Shown here one piece after another: positions 24,291-38,000 of a DNA stretch of 64,000 nucleotides. The first letter of the stretch is position 1; the number at the start of each line of letters is the position of its first letter. This DNA comes from Liriodendron chinense (taxonomy: Eukaryota > Streptophyta > Magnoliopsida > Magnoliales > Magnoliaceae): assembly GCA_003013855.2 (NCBI GenBank), contig ML058392.1:3079529-3143528 (forward strand). The letters are read 5' to 3'. The position numbers and the translations under genes are program-made. The notes below the pieces were generated by a model that was not told the origin of the DNA, ran no database searches, and saw only the letters and a list, made by a program, of their open reading frames with translations.

Positions 24291-24950
24291 TACATACTTA
24301 TTTGTTCAGAAAATTGTCATTAGGTATTTGATTAGACTTGATTCATAGTGTTGATGATTCTGTCATTTTCATGTGCTTGTGTATCTGGAATTGATGGAGC
24401 AAACCCGGATGTGCGTCGGAGCTACCCGTGGTTGATTTATGTGGATGTATTTGGCTTATTATTAATAGTTATTTTTTGTCCACAAATGGTAGTATAATAG
24501 AATCAGTTAGCCCATTTGGAGATTTCTATATTGCCGAGCATAGGTAAAATGTGTTTTGGAGGTATAGAAATCTGCCAAATTGTCCTGTTGGACAGTCTAA
24601 GGTTGGATAGATTGGAATGTTCTCGTTGTTTGTCATTTACATGCTTTGTCATTAGTTTCGTGCGGTAACTCTCCTATTCTCTCTGGATATGTTTCTTATG
24701 TTTAATTCCATTGTCAATTTAATCCACACAATGTGTAGTTGACGTGGAAATAAAATGTAAGATAAATATATCTGGAGAGATAGGGGGAGATGCCGTCGAA
24801 ATTTAGGCTTGGGCATTTAAATGGAAATAATGATAGCATTTCAATCTATCCATCCTTGGATGGTCGACTGATTTTATTATATTATCATTTAGTGGCAAAT
24901 TAGATGACGAACATGATACTTGTGATTAAGAGTAGTTGATTGATATTGAT
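24291..24950. other. CACTA cargo, unrecognised
   Basis: No gene and no clear repeat, except at about 24390-24430, where one isolated copy of the 'acccggatgtgcgtcggagc' segment found in the adjacent 168 bp tandem repeat occurs. Confidence 0.5.
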
Positions 24951-25612
24951 GTTGAGCGGGGGACCCTGGAAGGTGGGAACCGTTGTTGTGACCATGCTGA
25001 AGCTGTCCTGTTCCTATGGACAGCAATATGGGTGGCCTGGCCATTTGGACAGGCCAGTGTTTATGTACTAGCTCGAAATTAATGGAGCAGACCCGGATGT
25101 GCGTTGGAGGTATCCGGGTGTTGAGCGGGGTCCTTGGAAGGTGGGAACCGCTGTTGTGACCATGCTGAAGCTGTCCTGTTCCTATGGACAGCAATATGGG
25201 TGGCCTGGCCATTTGGACAGGCCAATGTTTATGTACTAGCTCGAAATTAATGGAGCAGACCCGGATGTGCGTTGGAGGTATCCGGGTGTTGAGCGGGGTC
25301 CTTGGAAGGTGGGAACCGCTGTTGTGACCATGTTGAAGCTGTCCATTTCCTATGGACAGCAATATGGGTGGCCTGGCCATTTGGACAGGCCCGTGTTTAT
25401 GTATTAGCTCGAAATTGATGAAGCAGGCACGGATGTGCGTCGGAGCTATCCGGATGTTGAGCGGGGGTCCCTAAAAGGTGGGAACGGCTGTTATGACCAT
25501 GATGAAGCTGTCCATTTCTTATGGACAACAATATGGGTGGCCTGGCCATTTGGACAGGCCCGCTTTGTGTGGAGCAGACCCGAATGTGCGTCGGAGCTAT
25601 CCGTGAGTTGGT
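24951..25612. repeat. 168 bp tandem repeat, 4 copies
   Basis: Unit starts (GTTGAGCGGG) lie at 24951, 25120, 25288 and 25456, giving periods of 169, 168 and 168 bp. Each unit contains GGCCTGGCCATTTGGACAGG, partly self-complementary, and 'gtcctgttcctatggacagc', also self-complementary. The long minus-strand open frame across it is repeat translation and I do not call it a gene. The array directly abuts the 139 bp satellite. Confidence 0.9.
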
Positions 25613-25624
25613 TGAGTCTTCAAG

Positions 25625-28600
25625 AACTACACCCTAAACCCGAAACCATAAACCTAAAACTAAAACCTATAATCTACGGCCAAACCTAAACCTAAACTCA
25701 ATTCACCTAACTCTAACCCTAGACCCAAACTCAAAAACCTAACCCAAAACCCGATCCTGAACCCGAAACTCTAAACCTATGCCTAAACCTAATCCTAATA
25801 TCAAATCATCTAAACTAAACCTACACCTATTCCTAAATCCATTCACCTAACCTAAACTTAGACTCAAACACGAAAACATAACCCTAAACCCAATCTCAAA
25901 CTCGAAATTCTCAACCAATGCCGAAACCTAATCCTAAACTCAAATCACCTAAACTAAACCTACACCTATTCTTAAATCTATTCACCTAACCTAAACTTAG
26001 ACCCAAACACGAAAACATAACCCTAAACTCGATCCCGAACCCGAAATTCTCAACCTATGCCTAAACCTAATCCTAAACTCAAATCACCTAAACTAAACCT
26101 ACACCTATTCCAAAATCCATTCACCTAACCTAAACCTAGACCCAAACTCGCAAACCTAACCGTAAACCCGATCCCGAACCCGAAATTCTCAACCTATGCC
26201 TAAACCAAATCCTAAACCCAAATCACTTAAACTAAACCTACACCTATTCCAAAATTCATTCACCTAAACTAAACCTAGACCCAAACTCGCAAGCCTAACC
26301 CTAAACTCGATCCCGAACCCGAAATTCTAAACCTATGCCTAAACCTAATCCTAAACTCAAATCACCTAAACTAAACCTACACCTATTCGTAAATCCATTC
26401 ACCTAAACTAAACTTAGACCCAAACACGATAGCATAACCCTAAACCCGATCCCGATTCCGAAATTCTCAACCTATGCCTAAACCTAATCCTAAACTCAAA
26501 TCACCTAAACTAAACCTACACCTATTTCTAAATCCATTCACCTAACCTAAACTTAGACCCAAACACGAAAACATAACCCCAAACCCAATCCCGAACCGAA
26601 AATTCTCAACCTATGCCTAAACATAAACCTAAACTCAAATCTTCTAATCTAAACCGACACCAATTCCAAAATCCATTCACCTAACCTAAACTTAGACTCA
26701 AACACGAAAACATAACCCTAAACCTGATCCCGAACCCGAAATTCTCAACCGATGCCTAAACCTAATCCTAAACTCAAATCACTTAAACAAAACCTAAACC
26801 TATTCCTAAATCCATTAACCTAACCTAAACCTTGACCTGAACTCGCAAACCTAACCCTAAACACAATCCCGAACCCGAAATTCTCAACCTATGCCTAAAC
26901 CTAATCTTAAACTCAAATCACCTAAACTAAGCCTACACCTATTCCTAAATCCATTCACCTAACCTAAACTTAGACCCAAACACGAAAACATAACCCTAAA
27001 CCCGATCCCGAACCTGAAATTCTCAACTTATGCCTAAACCTAATCTAAACTCAAATCACCTAACCTAAACCTACACCTATTCCTAAATCCATTCTCCTAA
27101 CCTAAACATAGACCCAAACACGAAAACATAACCCTCAACCTGATCCCGAACCCAGAATTCTCAACCTATGCCTACAGCTAACCTAAACTCAAATCACCTA
27201 ACCTAAACCTACACCTATTCCTAAATCCATTCACCTAACCTAAACTTAGACCCATACATGAAAACATAACCCTAAACCCGATCCCGAACCAGAAATTCTC
27301 AACCTATGCCTAAACCTAATCCTAAACTCGAATCACCTAAACGAAACCTACACCTTTTCCTAAATCCATTCACCTAACCTAAACGTAGAACAAAACTCAC
27401 AAACCTAACCGTAGACCCGATCCCGAACCCAAAATTCTCAACCTATGCCCAAACCTAATTCTAAAATCAAATCACTTAAACTAAACCTACACCTATTCCT
27501 ATATCCATTCACCTAACCTAAACCTAGACCCAAACTCGCAAACCTAGCCTTAAACCCGATCCCGAACCCGAAATTTTCAACCTATGCCTAAGCCTAATCC
27601 TAAACTTAAATCACCTAAACTAAACCAACAAATATTCCTAAATCCATTCACCTGACCTAAACTTAGACCCAAATACGAAAACATAACCCTAAACCCGATC
27701 CCGAACCCGAAATTCTCAACCTATGCCTAAACCTAATCCTAAACTTAAATCACCTAAAATAAACCGACACCTATTCCTAAATCCATTCAGCTATCCTAAA
27801 CATAAACCCAAACTACCAAACCTAATGCTAAACCCGATCCCGAACCCGAAATTCTCAACCTATACCTAAACCTAATATTAAATGCGAATCACTTAAACTA
27901 CACCTACACCTATTCCTAGATCCATTCACCTAACCTAAACCTAGACCCAAACTCGCAAACCTAACCCTAAACCCGATCCCGAACCCGAAATTCTCAACCT
28001 ATGCCTAAACCTAATGCAAAACTCAAATCACCTAAACTAAACCAACACCTATTCCTAAATCCATTATACTAACCTAAACTTAGACCCAAAAACGAAAACA
28101 TAACCCTAAACCCGATCCCGAACCCGAAATTCCTAACTTATGCTTAAACGTAATCTAAACTCAAATCACCTAACCTAAACATACACCTATTCCTAAATCC
28201 ATGCTGCTAACCTAAACTTAGACCCAAACACGAAAATATAACCCTAAACCCCATCCCGAACCCAAAATTCTCAACCTATGCCTAAACCTAATCCTAAACT
28301 TAAATCACCTAAACTAAACCTACACCTCTTCCTAAATCCATTCACCTAACCTAAACTTAGACCCACACACGAAAACATAACCCTAAACCCGATCCCGAAC
28401 CCAAAATTCTCAATCAATGCCTAAACCTAATCCTAAACTCACATCACCTAAACTAAACCTGCACCTATTCCTAAATCCATTCACCGAACCTAAACCTAGA
28501 CCCAAACTCGCAAACGTAACCGTAAACCCGATCCCGAACCCGAAACTCTCAACCTATGCCTAAACCTAATCCTAAACTCAAATCACTTAAACTAAACCTA

Positions 28601-30128
28601 CACCTATTCCTAAATCCATTCACCTAACCTAAACCTAGACCCAAACTCGCAAACATAACCCTAAACCCGATCCCGAACCCGAAATTCCCAACCTATGCCT
28701 AAACCTAGTTCTAAACTCAAATCACCTAAACTAAACCAACACATATTCCTAAATCCAATCACCTAACCTAAACCTAAACCCAAACTCGCAAACCTAACCC
28801 TAAACCCGATCCCGAACCGGAAATTCTCAACCTATGCCTAAACATAATCCTAAACTCAAATCTCCTAAACTAAACCTCCACCAATTCCAAAATCCATTCA
28901 CCTAACCTAAACTTAGACCCAAATACGAAAATATAGCCCTAAACCTGATCCCGAACCCGAAATTCTCAACCTATGCCTAAACCTAATCCTAAACTCAAAT
29001 CACTTAAACTAAACCTACACCTATTCCTAAATCCATTCACCTAACATAAACCTTGACCCGAACTCGCAAACTTAACCCTGAACCTGATCCCGAACCCGAA
29101 ATTCTCAACCTATGCCTAAACCTAATCCTAAACTCAAATCACCTAAAGTAAACCAGCACCTATTCCTAAATCCATTCAACTAACCTAAACTTAGACCCAA
29201 ACACGAAAACATAACCCTAAACCCGATCCCGAACCTGAAATTCTTAACCTTTGCCTAAACTTAATCTAAACTCAAATCACCTAACCTAAACATACACCTA
29301 TTCCTAAATCCATGCTGCTAACTTAAACTTAGACCCAAACATGAAAATATAACCCTAAACCCCATCCCGAACCCAAAATTCTCAACCTATGCCTAAACCT
29401 AATCCTAAACTTAAATCACCTAAACTAAACGTACACCTCTTCCTAAATCCATTCACCTAACCTAAACTTAGACCCATACACGAAAACATAACCCTAAACC
29501 TGATCCCGAACCCAAAATTCTCAACCAATGCCTAAACCTAATCCTAAACTCACATCACCTAAACTAAACCTACACCTATTCCTAAATCCATTAACCTAAC
29601 CTAAACCTAAACCCAAACTTGCAAACCTAACCCTAAACCTGATCCCGAACCCGAAATTTTCAACCTATGCCTAAGCCTAGTCCTAAACTCAAATCACCTA
29701 AACTAAACCAACACATATTCCTAAATCCATTCTCCTAACCTAAACTTAGACCCAAACATGAAAACATAACCCTAACCCGATCCCGAACCCAAAATTCTCA
29801 ACTTATGCCTAAACTTAATCCTAAACTCAAATCACCTAAACTAAACCGACACCCATTCCTAAATCCATTCACCTAACCTAAACCTAGACCCAAACTTGCA
29901 AACCTAATGGTAGACCCGATCCCGAACTCGAAATTCTCAACCGATACATAAACCTAATCTTAAACTCAAATCACTTAAACTAGACCTACAACTATTCCTA
30001 AATCCATTCACCTAACCTAAACCTAGACCCAAACTCGCAAACATAACCGTAAACCCGATCCCGAACCCGAAATTCTCAACCTATGCCTAAACCTAATCCT
30101 AAACCCAAATCACTTAAACTAAACCTAC
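25625..30128. repeat. 139 bp telomere-like satellite, left block (about 32 monomers)
   Basis: Period measured at 37721/37860/37999 in the same array is 139 bp. Monomers are built of degenerate CCTAAAC-type words, and each usually has one exact plant telomere word CCCTAAA next to CCCGATCCCGAACCC. Two monomer flavours alternate irregularly: one with 'cccaaacacgaaaacataac', one with 'cccaaactcgcaaacctaac'. The + strand is very rich in A and C and poor in G. No coding potential. Confidence 0.95.
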
Positions 30129-32094
30129 TGTTAGTGCACTTTTCCGTGGCATACTAGTGCACCTTGTTTGTCAATCACTTACGTCAGTGAGTCTAGTGTC
30201 GGTTGAGCCCAGTGAAGACGAAGACCGAAGACTCAAGATGGACCGGCTGCATTAAGGAAGAAGATTCAGGTAAAAGTGATGCCTTGGTGCCTTAACCTTG
30301 ACCAAAACCCAACCCCTTTACTTCTTTGATGACCTTGACATCATTAGGAAACCTTTTAGTCATCATAGATTGACCCTAGGTGTCCCAAATGTGCACCCAA
30401 AACCTGGCCAATACATGTGGATTGAGAAAAGATTGGGTCAGCAAAATGCTGAAGCAGAACCAGGCTGGGCCGACCGGTCAAGACCGGTCGGCCAGACCAA
30501 CAGCCCATACTGTGTGTGAAGGAGGCTGGGCAGCCGACCGGTCAAGACCGGTCGGCCAGCTATAGGTCCAGCAGCTCTGCTGCATGCTTCAACGGGTAGC
30601 CGACCGGTCAAGCCTTCACTAGTGTATTGGTCCAGCAAGCCCAGCCGACCGGTCTTGACCGGTCGGCCTGTTGTGTCTGTTTAATCCAGCAAGGGGGTCC
30701 GACCGGTCTTGACCGGTCGGCCTGTGTTTTGGCCTGTACATTTGATAACCTACAGCAAGGGGTTTCGACCGGTCGGGACCGGTCGGGACAGGTCAGCTAA
30801 GAGCCGTTTTATGCCCGTTTTATGACCGTTGGAGCCCTCTTTTCTTACATATAGAGCTCCGTTTTTGGGCATTTTAAGGGGGATTCTTGGAGGAGTGAAG
30901 CCACCATTGTTAGAGACCATTTGAGGCTCGTTCCTTGACCTATGCAAGGCATCTTCCTTATGCTTTAACACAAGATTAGAGCATTCCAAGCTCATGAAGA
31001 AGATGACCTTCATCCCCTCTTGATCTCTAGAGTTTGGAAGCTTCTTAATTGGCAAATCCTTGTCCAAAACTCTAAGATGAGATCGTTGTAGGTAAGAGAC
31101 TCTAGGCAACCCATTCCCATTAGTTGTAGAGTTCTCAAACCTATCCTCCTAGCACCTTGGGCATCTCAAAGGCATCGCATGCAAGGTGTTTGATCGAGTG
31201 TGGCTGAGGCATTGGCGACGCAACGGCGGCACGATCGTGGGAGCAAGGGAAGCTGATTGAAGCACGGGAGAGCGGAGATCAAGCAACCCAATCCGGCGCT
31301 AAACAAGGGGCTCATCCGACAAGTAGGTTGTCTTATTTGAGAGTCCATTTTAGAGTTTGTTTGTTAAACTCAACCTAGGGACGTTAGCCAGTTCCTTAGC
31401 CCGTTAGCCGGGCCTAAACTAAGTCTCCAAGGGGGAGCCTCCGACACGGGAGTAAACGTGCGTTAGGTTGAGAGTTAGCCTATGTCTAAAACTCCGGGTA
31501 TGGTTGAGAGGTGAACCGATAAAACCTCCGTGTAAAGGTTGAGAGGTGAACCTCATTTAAAACCTCCGATAGTGAATGCCGGTGTGCTCAAAGGGGTTGA
31601 GTACTTGAACCAGGGAGTGGAGTAGACACGTAGTCGAACCACTATACATCCTTGCGTTTGTGATTGTTCTTGAGCACATTTATATCTTCGCATTGTTAGT
31701 TTAATTGCTTAATTATGAATGCTTGATAGGAATGTATGCTAGGCACTTTTTAGATTCATCCTCACATAAGATGTACCTTCACTAGTTGTGTAGACTAGAG
31801 CTCATTGATCCACTTTCTTAAGTCTACACAAGTTGCATAGGTTAGAAGCTTAATTAGTTGTATCATTTACTTACCTATGCATGCTTTAGACTAGGATTGC
31901 TTATTGATTACCTTTTGCTAGTCTTATGATTGGACCCACCTAGGCTTGGAAGCCGAAGTGTTCTTGCTTACTAGGCTAAATTTGTTGAATTGTGTAAGTA
32001 GGCGAAAAGAATTTCAAATGTCCTAATCACTCCCCCCTCTACGTCCTTAGACATATCTTCGAGTGTCTCTACAAGCGGTAAAACCGCAATTTCA
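30129..32094 (+). mobile_element. 1966 bp solo LTR inserted in the satellite
   Basis: It starts TGTTAGTGCACTTTTCC and ends ACCGCAATTTCA. The flanks are CCTAC (30124-30128) and CATAC (32095-32099), a 5 bp TSD with one change, and satellite sequence resumes in phase. Same family as the Copia-C LTR (19481-21939, opposite strand). The U3 part has a cluster of GACCGGTC-type palindromes (30470-30790) where the Copia-C LTR has GATTGATCGG-type words. Confidence 0.92.
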
Positions 32095-35000
32095 CATACA
32101 CCTATTCCTAAACCATTCACCTAAACTAAACCTAGACCCAAACTCGCAAGCCTAACCCTAAACTCGATCTCGAACCCGAAATTCTCAACCTATGCCTAAA
32201 CCTAATCCTAAACTCAAATCACCTAAACTAAACCTACACCTATTCGTAAATCCATTCACCTAAACTAAACTTAGACCCAAACACGAAAACATAACCCTAA
32301 ACCCGATCCCGATTCTGAAATTCTCAACCTATGCCTAAACCTAATCCTAAACTCAAATCACCTAAACTAAACCTACACCTATTTCTAAATCCATTCACCT
32401 AATCTAAACTTAGACCCAAACACGAAAACAAAACCCTAAACTCGATCCCGAACCGGAAATTCTCAACCTATGCCTAAACATAATTCTAAACTCAAATCTC
32501 CTAATCTAAACCGACACCAATTCCAAAATCCATTCACCTAACCTAAACTTAAACCCAAACACGAAAACATAACCCTAAACCTGATCCCGAACCCGAAATT
32601 CTCAACCTATGCCCAAACCTAATTCAAAAATCAAATCACTTAAACTAAACCTAGACCTATTCCTAAATCAATTCACCTAACCTAAACCTAGACCCAAACT
32701 CGCAAACCTAACCCTAAACCCGATCCCGAACCCGAAATTCTCAACCTATGCCTAAACCAAATCCTAAACTCAAATCACCTAAACTAAATCAACACATATT
32801 CCTAAATCCATTCACCTAACCTAAACTTAGACCCAAATACGAAAACATAACCCTAAACCCGATCCCGAACCCGAAATTCTCAACCTATGACTAAACCTAA
32901 TCCTAAACTTAAATCACCTAAACTAAACCGACACCTATTCCTCAATCCATTCAGCTAACCTAAACATAGACCCAAACTACCAAGCCTAATGCAAAACCCG
33001 ATCCCGAACCCCAAATTCTCAACCTATACCTAAACCTAATCTTAAATGCAAATAACTTAAACTACACCTACACCTATTCCTAGATCCATTCACCTAACCT
33101 AAACCTAGACCCAAACTCGCAAACCTAACCCTAAACCCTATCGCGAACCCGAAATTCTCAACCTATGCCTAAATCTAATCCTAAACTCAAATCACCTAAA
33201 CTAAACGTACACCTATTCCTAAATCCATTCACCTAACATAAACCTTAACCCGAACTCGCAAACCTAACACTGAACCCGATCCCGAACCCGAAATTCTCAA
33301 CCTATGCCTAAACCTAACGCTAAACTCAAATCACCTAAACTAAACCAACACCTATTCCTAAATCCATTCTACTAACCTATACTTAGACCCAAACACGAAA
33401 ACCTAACCCTAAACCCGATCCCGAACCCGAAATTCCTAACTTATGCCTCAACGTAATCTAAACTCAAATCACCTAACCTAAAGATACACCTATTCCTAAA
33501 TCCATGCTGCTAACCTAAACACAGACCCAAATACGAAAATATAACCCTAAACCCCATCCCGAACCCAATATTCTCAACCTATGCCTAAACCTAATCCTAA
33601 ACTTAAATCACCTAAATTAAACCTACACCTCTGCCTAAATCCATTCACCTAACTTAAACTTAGACCCATACACGAAAACATAACCCTAAACCCAATCCCG
33701 AACCCGAAACTCTCAACCAATGCTTAAACCTAATCCTAAACTCACATCACCTAAACTAAACGTACACCTATTTCTAAATCCATTCACCTAACCCAAACCT
33801 AGACCCAAACTCGCAAACCTAACCCTAAACCCGATCCCGAACCCGAAATTCCCAACCTATGCCTAAACCTAGTCCTAAACTCAAATCACCTAAACTAAAC
33901 CAACACATATTCCTAAATCCATTCACCTAACCTAAACCTAGACCCAAACTTGCAAACCTAACCCTAAACCCGATCCCGAACCCGAAATTCTCAACCTATG
34001 GCTAAACTTAATCCTAAACTCAAATCACTTAAACTAAACCTGCACCTATTCCTAAATCCATTCACCTAACCTAAACATAGACCCAAACACGAAAACATAT
34101 CCCTAAACCTGATCCCGAACCCCAAATTCTCAACCTATGCCTAAACCTAAACCTAAACTCAAATCACTTAAACTAAACCTCCACCTATTCCTAAATCCAT
34201 TCACCTAACCTAAAACTTGACCCGAACTCGCAAACCTAACCCTAAACCCGATCCCGAACCGAAAATTCTCAACCTATGCCTAAACCTAATCCTAAACTCA
34301 AATCACCTAAACTAAACCTACACCTATTCATAAATCCATTCACCTAACCTAAACTTAGACCCAAACACGAAAACATAACCCTAAACCTGACCCCGAACCT
34401 GAAATTCTCAACTTATGCCTAAACCTAACATAAATTCAAATCGCCTAACCTAAACCTACACCTATTCCTAAATCCATTCTGCTAACCTAAACTTAAACCC
34501 AAACACGAAAACATAACCCTAAACCCGATCCCGAACCCAAAATTATCAACCTATGCCTAAACCTAATCCCAAACTCAAATCACCTAAACTAAACGTACTC
34601 CAATTTCTAAATCCATTCACCTATCCCAAACTTAGACCCAAACATGAAAACATAACCCTAAACCCGATCCCGAATCGAAAATTCTCAACCTTTGCCAAAA
34701 CATAATCCTAAACTCAAATCTCCTAAACCAAACCTACACCAATTTCTAAATCCATTCACCAAACCTAAACTTAGACCCAAACACGAAAACATAACCCTAA
34801 ACCCGATCCCGAATCCGAAATTCTCAACCAATGCCTAAACGTAATCCTAAACTCAAATCACGTAAACTAAACCTACACCTACTCCTAAATCCATTCACCT
34901 AACCTAAACGTAGACCCAAACTCGCAAACCTAACCCTAAACACGATCCCGAACCTGAAATTCTCAACCTATGCCTAAACCTAATCCTAAACTCAAATCTC

Positions 35001-38000
35001 GTAATCTAAACCAACACATATTCCGAAATCCATTCACCTAACCTAAACTTAGACCCAAACACGAAAACATAACCCTAAACCCGATCCCGAACCCGAAATT
35101 CACAACCTATGCCTAAACTTAATCCTAAACTCAAATCACCTAAACTAAACCGACACCTATTCCTAAATCCATTCACCTAACCTAAACCTAGACCCAAACT
35201 AGAAAACCTAACGCTAAACCCGATACCGAACCCAAAATTCTCGAACCTACACCTAAACCTAATCTTAAACTAAAATCACTTAAATTAAACCGAAACCTAT
35301 TCCTAAATCTATTCACCTAACCTAAGCCTAGTCCCAAACTCGCAAACCTAACCCTAAACCCGATCCCAAACCCGAAATTCTCAACCTATGCCTAAACCTA
35401 ATCCTAAACTCAAATCACCTAAACTAAGCCTACACCTATTCCTAAATCCATTCACCTAACCTAAGCTTAGACCCAAACACGAAAATATAACCCTAAACCC
35501 GATCCCGAATCCGAAATTCTCAACCTATGCCGAAAACCTAATCCTAAACTCAAATCACCTAAACTAAGCCTACACCTATTCCTAAATCCATTCACCTAAA
35601 CTAAACTTAGAACCAAACACAAAAACATAACCCTAAACCCGATCCCAATTCCGAAATTCTCAACGTATGCCTCAACCTAATCCTAAACTCAAATCACCTA
35701 AACTAAACCTACACCAATTTCTAAATCCATTCACCTAACCTAAACTTAGACCAAAACACGAAAACATAACCCTAAACCCGATCCCGAACAGAAAATTCTC
35801 AACCTTTGCCTAAACATAATCCTAAGCTCAAATCTCCTAAACCAAACCAACACCAATTCCTAAATCCATTCACCTAACCTAAACTTAGACCCAAACACGA
35901 AACATAACCCTAAACCTTATCCCGAACCCGAAATTCTCAACCTATGCCTAAACCTAATCCTAGACTCAAATCGCTTAAACTAAATCTACACCTATTCCTA
36001 AATCCATTCACCTAACGTAAACCTTGACCCGAACTCGCTAACCTAACCCAACCCGATCCTGAACCGAGAATTCTTAACCTATGCCTAAACCAAATCCTAA
36101 ACTCAAATCGCCTAAACTAAACGTACGCATATACCTAAATCCATTCACCTAACCTAAACTTAGACCCAAACACGAAAACATAACCCTAAAGCCGATCCCG
36201 AACCCGAAATTCTCAACTTATGCCTAAACCTAATCTAAACTCAAATCACCTAACCTAAACCTACACCTATTCCTAAATCCATTCACCTAACTTAAACTTA
36301 GACCCAAACACGAAAACATAACCCTAAACCCCATCCCGAACTCGAAATTCTCAACCTATCCCTAAAACTAATCCTAAACTCAAATCACCTAAACTAAACC
36401 TACACCTATTCTTAAATCGATTCACCTAACCTAAACCTAGACCCAAACTCGCAAACCTAACCCTAAACCTGACCCCGAACCTGAAATTCTCAACCTAAGC
36501 CTAAACCAAATCCTAAACTCAAATCACATAAACTAAACCTATACCTATTCCAAAATCCATTCACCTAACCTAAACCTTGAACCAAACTCGCAAACCTAAC
36601 CCAAAACCCGATCAGGAATACGAAATTCTCAACATATACCTAAACCTAATCCTAAACTCAAATCACCTAGACTAAACCTACACCTATTCCTAAATTCATT
36701 GACCTAACCTCAACTTAGACCCAAACACGAAAACATAACCCTAAGCCTGATCCCGAACCTGAAATTCTCAACCTATGCCTAAACCTAATCGTAAACTCAA
36801 ATCACCTAAACTAAACATACACCTATTCCTAAATCCATTCACCTAACCTAAACCTAGACCAAAACACGAAAACCTAACCCTAAACCCAATCCCGAATCCA
36901 AAATTTTCAACCTATGCATAAACCTAATCCTAAACTCAAATCACCTAAACTAAACCTACACCTATTCCTAAATCCCTTCACCTAACCTAAACTTAGACCC
37001 AAACACGAAAACATAACACTAAACCCGATCCCGAATTCGAAATTGTCAACCTATGCCTAAACCTAATCCTAAACTCAAATCAGCTAAACTAAACCTACAC
37101 CGATTCCTAAATCCATTCACCTAACCTAAACTTAGTCCCAAGCACGAAAACATAACCGTAAACTCGATCCCGGACCCAAGATTCTCAACCTATGCCTAAA
37201 CCTAATCCAAAACCCAAATCACCTAAACTAAACGTACACCTATTCCTAAATCCATTCACCTAAACTAAACTTAGACCCAAACACGAAAACGTAACCCTAA
37301 ACCCCAACCCGAACCCAAAATTATCAACCTATGCCTAAACCTAATCCTAAACTCAAATCACCTAAACTAAACCTACACCAATTCTTAAATCCATTCACCT
37401 AACCTAAACCTCGACCCAAACTCGCAAACCTAACCCTAAACCCAATCCCGAATCTGAAATTCTCAACCTATCCCTAAACCTAATCCTAAACTCAAATCAC
37501 CTGAACTAAACCTACACCTATTCCTAAATCCATTCACCTAACCTAAACTTAGACCCAAAGACGAAAACATAACCTTAAACCTGATCCCGAATTGAAAATT
37601 CTCAACCTATGCCTAAACCTTATCCTAAACTCAAGTCACCTAAACTAAACCTACTCCTATTCCCAAATCCATTCACCTAACCTAAACTTAGACCCAAACA
37701 CGAAAACATAACCCTAAACCCGATCCCGAACCCGAAATTCTCAACCTATGCCTAAACCTAATCCTAAACTCAAATCACCTAAACTAAACCTACACCAATT
37801 CCTAAATCCATTCACCTAACCTAAACCTCGACCCAAACTCGCAAACCTAACCCTAAACCCAATCCCGAATCTGAAATTCTCAACCTATCCCTAAACCTAA
37901 TCCTAAACTCAAATCACCTAAGCTAAACCTACACCTATTCCTAAATCCATTCACCTAACCTAAACTTTGACCCAAACACGAAAACATAACCCTAAACCCC

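Noticed and set aside
24889..25380. 163-codon minus-strand open frame with repeated M-A-R-P-P-I-L-L blocks
   Set aside because: It is the translation of the 168 bp tandem repeat. The 168 bp period is a multiple of three, so a stop-free frame repeats. No start, family or codon signal.
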